Source of the DNA: an uncultured Ideonella sp.
Lineage (GTDB): Bacteria; Pseudomonadota; Gammaproteobacteria; Burkholderiales; Burkholderiaceae
Direction: 5' to 3'
DNA: 5,808 nucleotides
Assembly (NCBI GenBank): GCA_946479475.1
Contig: CAMLGG010000312.1
Location: 1-5,808, forward strand
Shown: positions 5,540 to 5,808 of the stretch, piece after piece
How positions within the stretch are numbered: the stretch's first letter is position 1
Layout of the letters: the number at the start of each line of letters is the position of its first letter
Made by a program: the position numbers and the translations under genes
Notes under the pieces: generated by a model
The model's input: only the letters and a program-made list of their open reading frames with translations
The model's database searches: none
Told to the model about the DNA's origin: nothing

Positions 5540-5569
5540 CGTGCAGCATTTCACGCCTGCGGCTGCACG
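5540..5569. promoter_or_regulatory. Inverted repeat beside the sigma-54-like motif
   Basis: CGTGCAGC (5540-5547) and GCTGCACG (5562-5569) are exact complements around 14 bases. It begins 2 bp upstream of the -24 side of the motif at 5523-5537. It may be a protein-binding dyad. Together with the elements above it fills the gene-free stretch 5377-5602, in which no coding frame or RNA gene was recognised. Confidence 0.3.
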
Positions 5570-5602
5570 ATCGTCCGTTCAGGCCGCCACAACGATGACC
5601 GA

Positions 5603-5808
5603 CCTGAGCCTGTCGAAGGCGAGAGACCTGTGCACCGGGCCCTTCGACAAGCTCAGGGTGAACGGAAAGTGGTGGTTCGGCCTGCGCACCACTCCACCGT
5701 TCGGCCTGAGCCTGTCGAAGGCGAGAGACCTGTGCACCGGGCCCTTCGACAAGCTCAGGGTGAACGGAAAGTGGTGGTTCGGCCTGCGCACCACTCCACC
5801 GTTCGGCC
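5603..5808. repeat. Perfect 102-bp tandem repeats containing REP-like palindromes
   Basis: Two units, 5603-5704 and 5705-5806, are identical at all 102 positions, and the first two bases of a third copy follow at the edge. Each unit holds a 17-bp inverted repeat, CCTGAGCCTGTCGAAGG and CCTTCGACAAGCTCAGG (5603-5619/5641-5657 and 5705-5721/5743-5759), with one C-A mismatch that becomes a G-U pair if the complementary strand is read as RNA. It also holds a second 7-bp hairpin, AGTGGTG/CACCACT (5668-5674/5687-5693 and 5770-5776/5789-5795). The first palindrome resembles the short repeat scattered through intergenic DNA of many Burkholderiales genomes. Perfect identity implies recent tandem amplification or ongoing homogenisation. 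The array lies upstream of the right peptidase and extends beyond the window. Confidence 0.93.

Noticed and set aside
5579..5794. A 71-codon minus-strand frame with PFTLSLSKG repeats
   Set aside because: The repeat unit is 102 bp, a multiple of three, so any open frame simply repeats. Such peptides are familiar spurious translations of this palindromic repeat.
5603..5808. CRISPR array
   Set aside because: Repeat and spacer are both identical between units and the unit is 102 bp; there are no unique spacers.

Overview
The window is high-GC DNA (roughly two thirds G+C by eye) in which every well-supported gene lies on the minus strand. Codon use, the protein families and above all the CCTGAGC..GTCGAAGG / CCTTCGAC..GCTCAGG palindromes at the right end suggest a betaproteobacterium of the order Burkholderiales (Rubrivivax/Leptothrix/Ideonella-like). 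This placement is inference, not a database match.

In the direction of transcription (right to left): an AT-richer leader region next to at least two perfect 102-bp tandem repeats (5603-5808, running off the window); a secreted subtilisin-like (S8) serine peptidase with an inserted PA domain (5376-3808) and its own hairpin terminator; a small 19-cysteine copper-storage protein of the four-helix-bundle Csp/DUF326 type (3635-3303); a second S8/PA peptidase, about 89% identical to the first (3115-1553), with the same hairpin terminator; a DUF1697 protein (1458-943); and a NarL/FixJ-type response regulator (789-106). A possible new start codon lies at 60, its frame open to the left edge.

The main story is a peptidase duplication. 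The two copies share the signal peptide, I9-like propeptide, catalytic Asp/His/Asn/Ser, terminator hairpin, ribosome-binding region and an 18-bp element about 107 bp upstream of the start. A 210-bp stretch around the catalytic serine is identical at every base while the DNA just outside differs at about one base in eight, which points to recent gene conversion. The copper-storage gene sits alone between the two copies.

The genes look mostly like single transcription units: both peptidases end in strong terminators and most gaps are 90-190 bp. A 15-bp motif, GGGCAT(C/G)CG(A/G)TTTGC, occurs upstream of the response regulator, the copper-storage gene and the right-hand peptidase, and its spacing fits a sigma-54 -24/-12 promoter. 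If real, it would put otherwise unrelated genes under shared control. Nothing in the sequence proves that peptidases, copper store and regulator act together; that remains a hypothesis.
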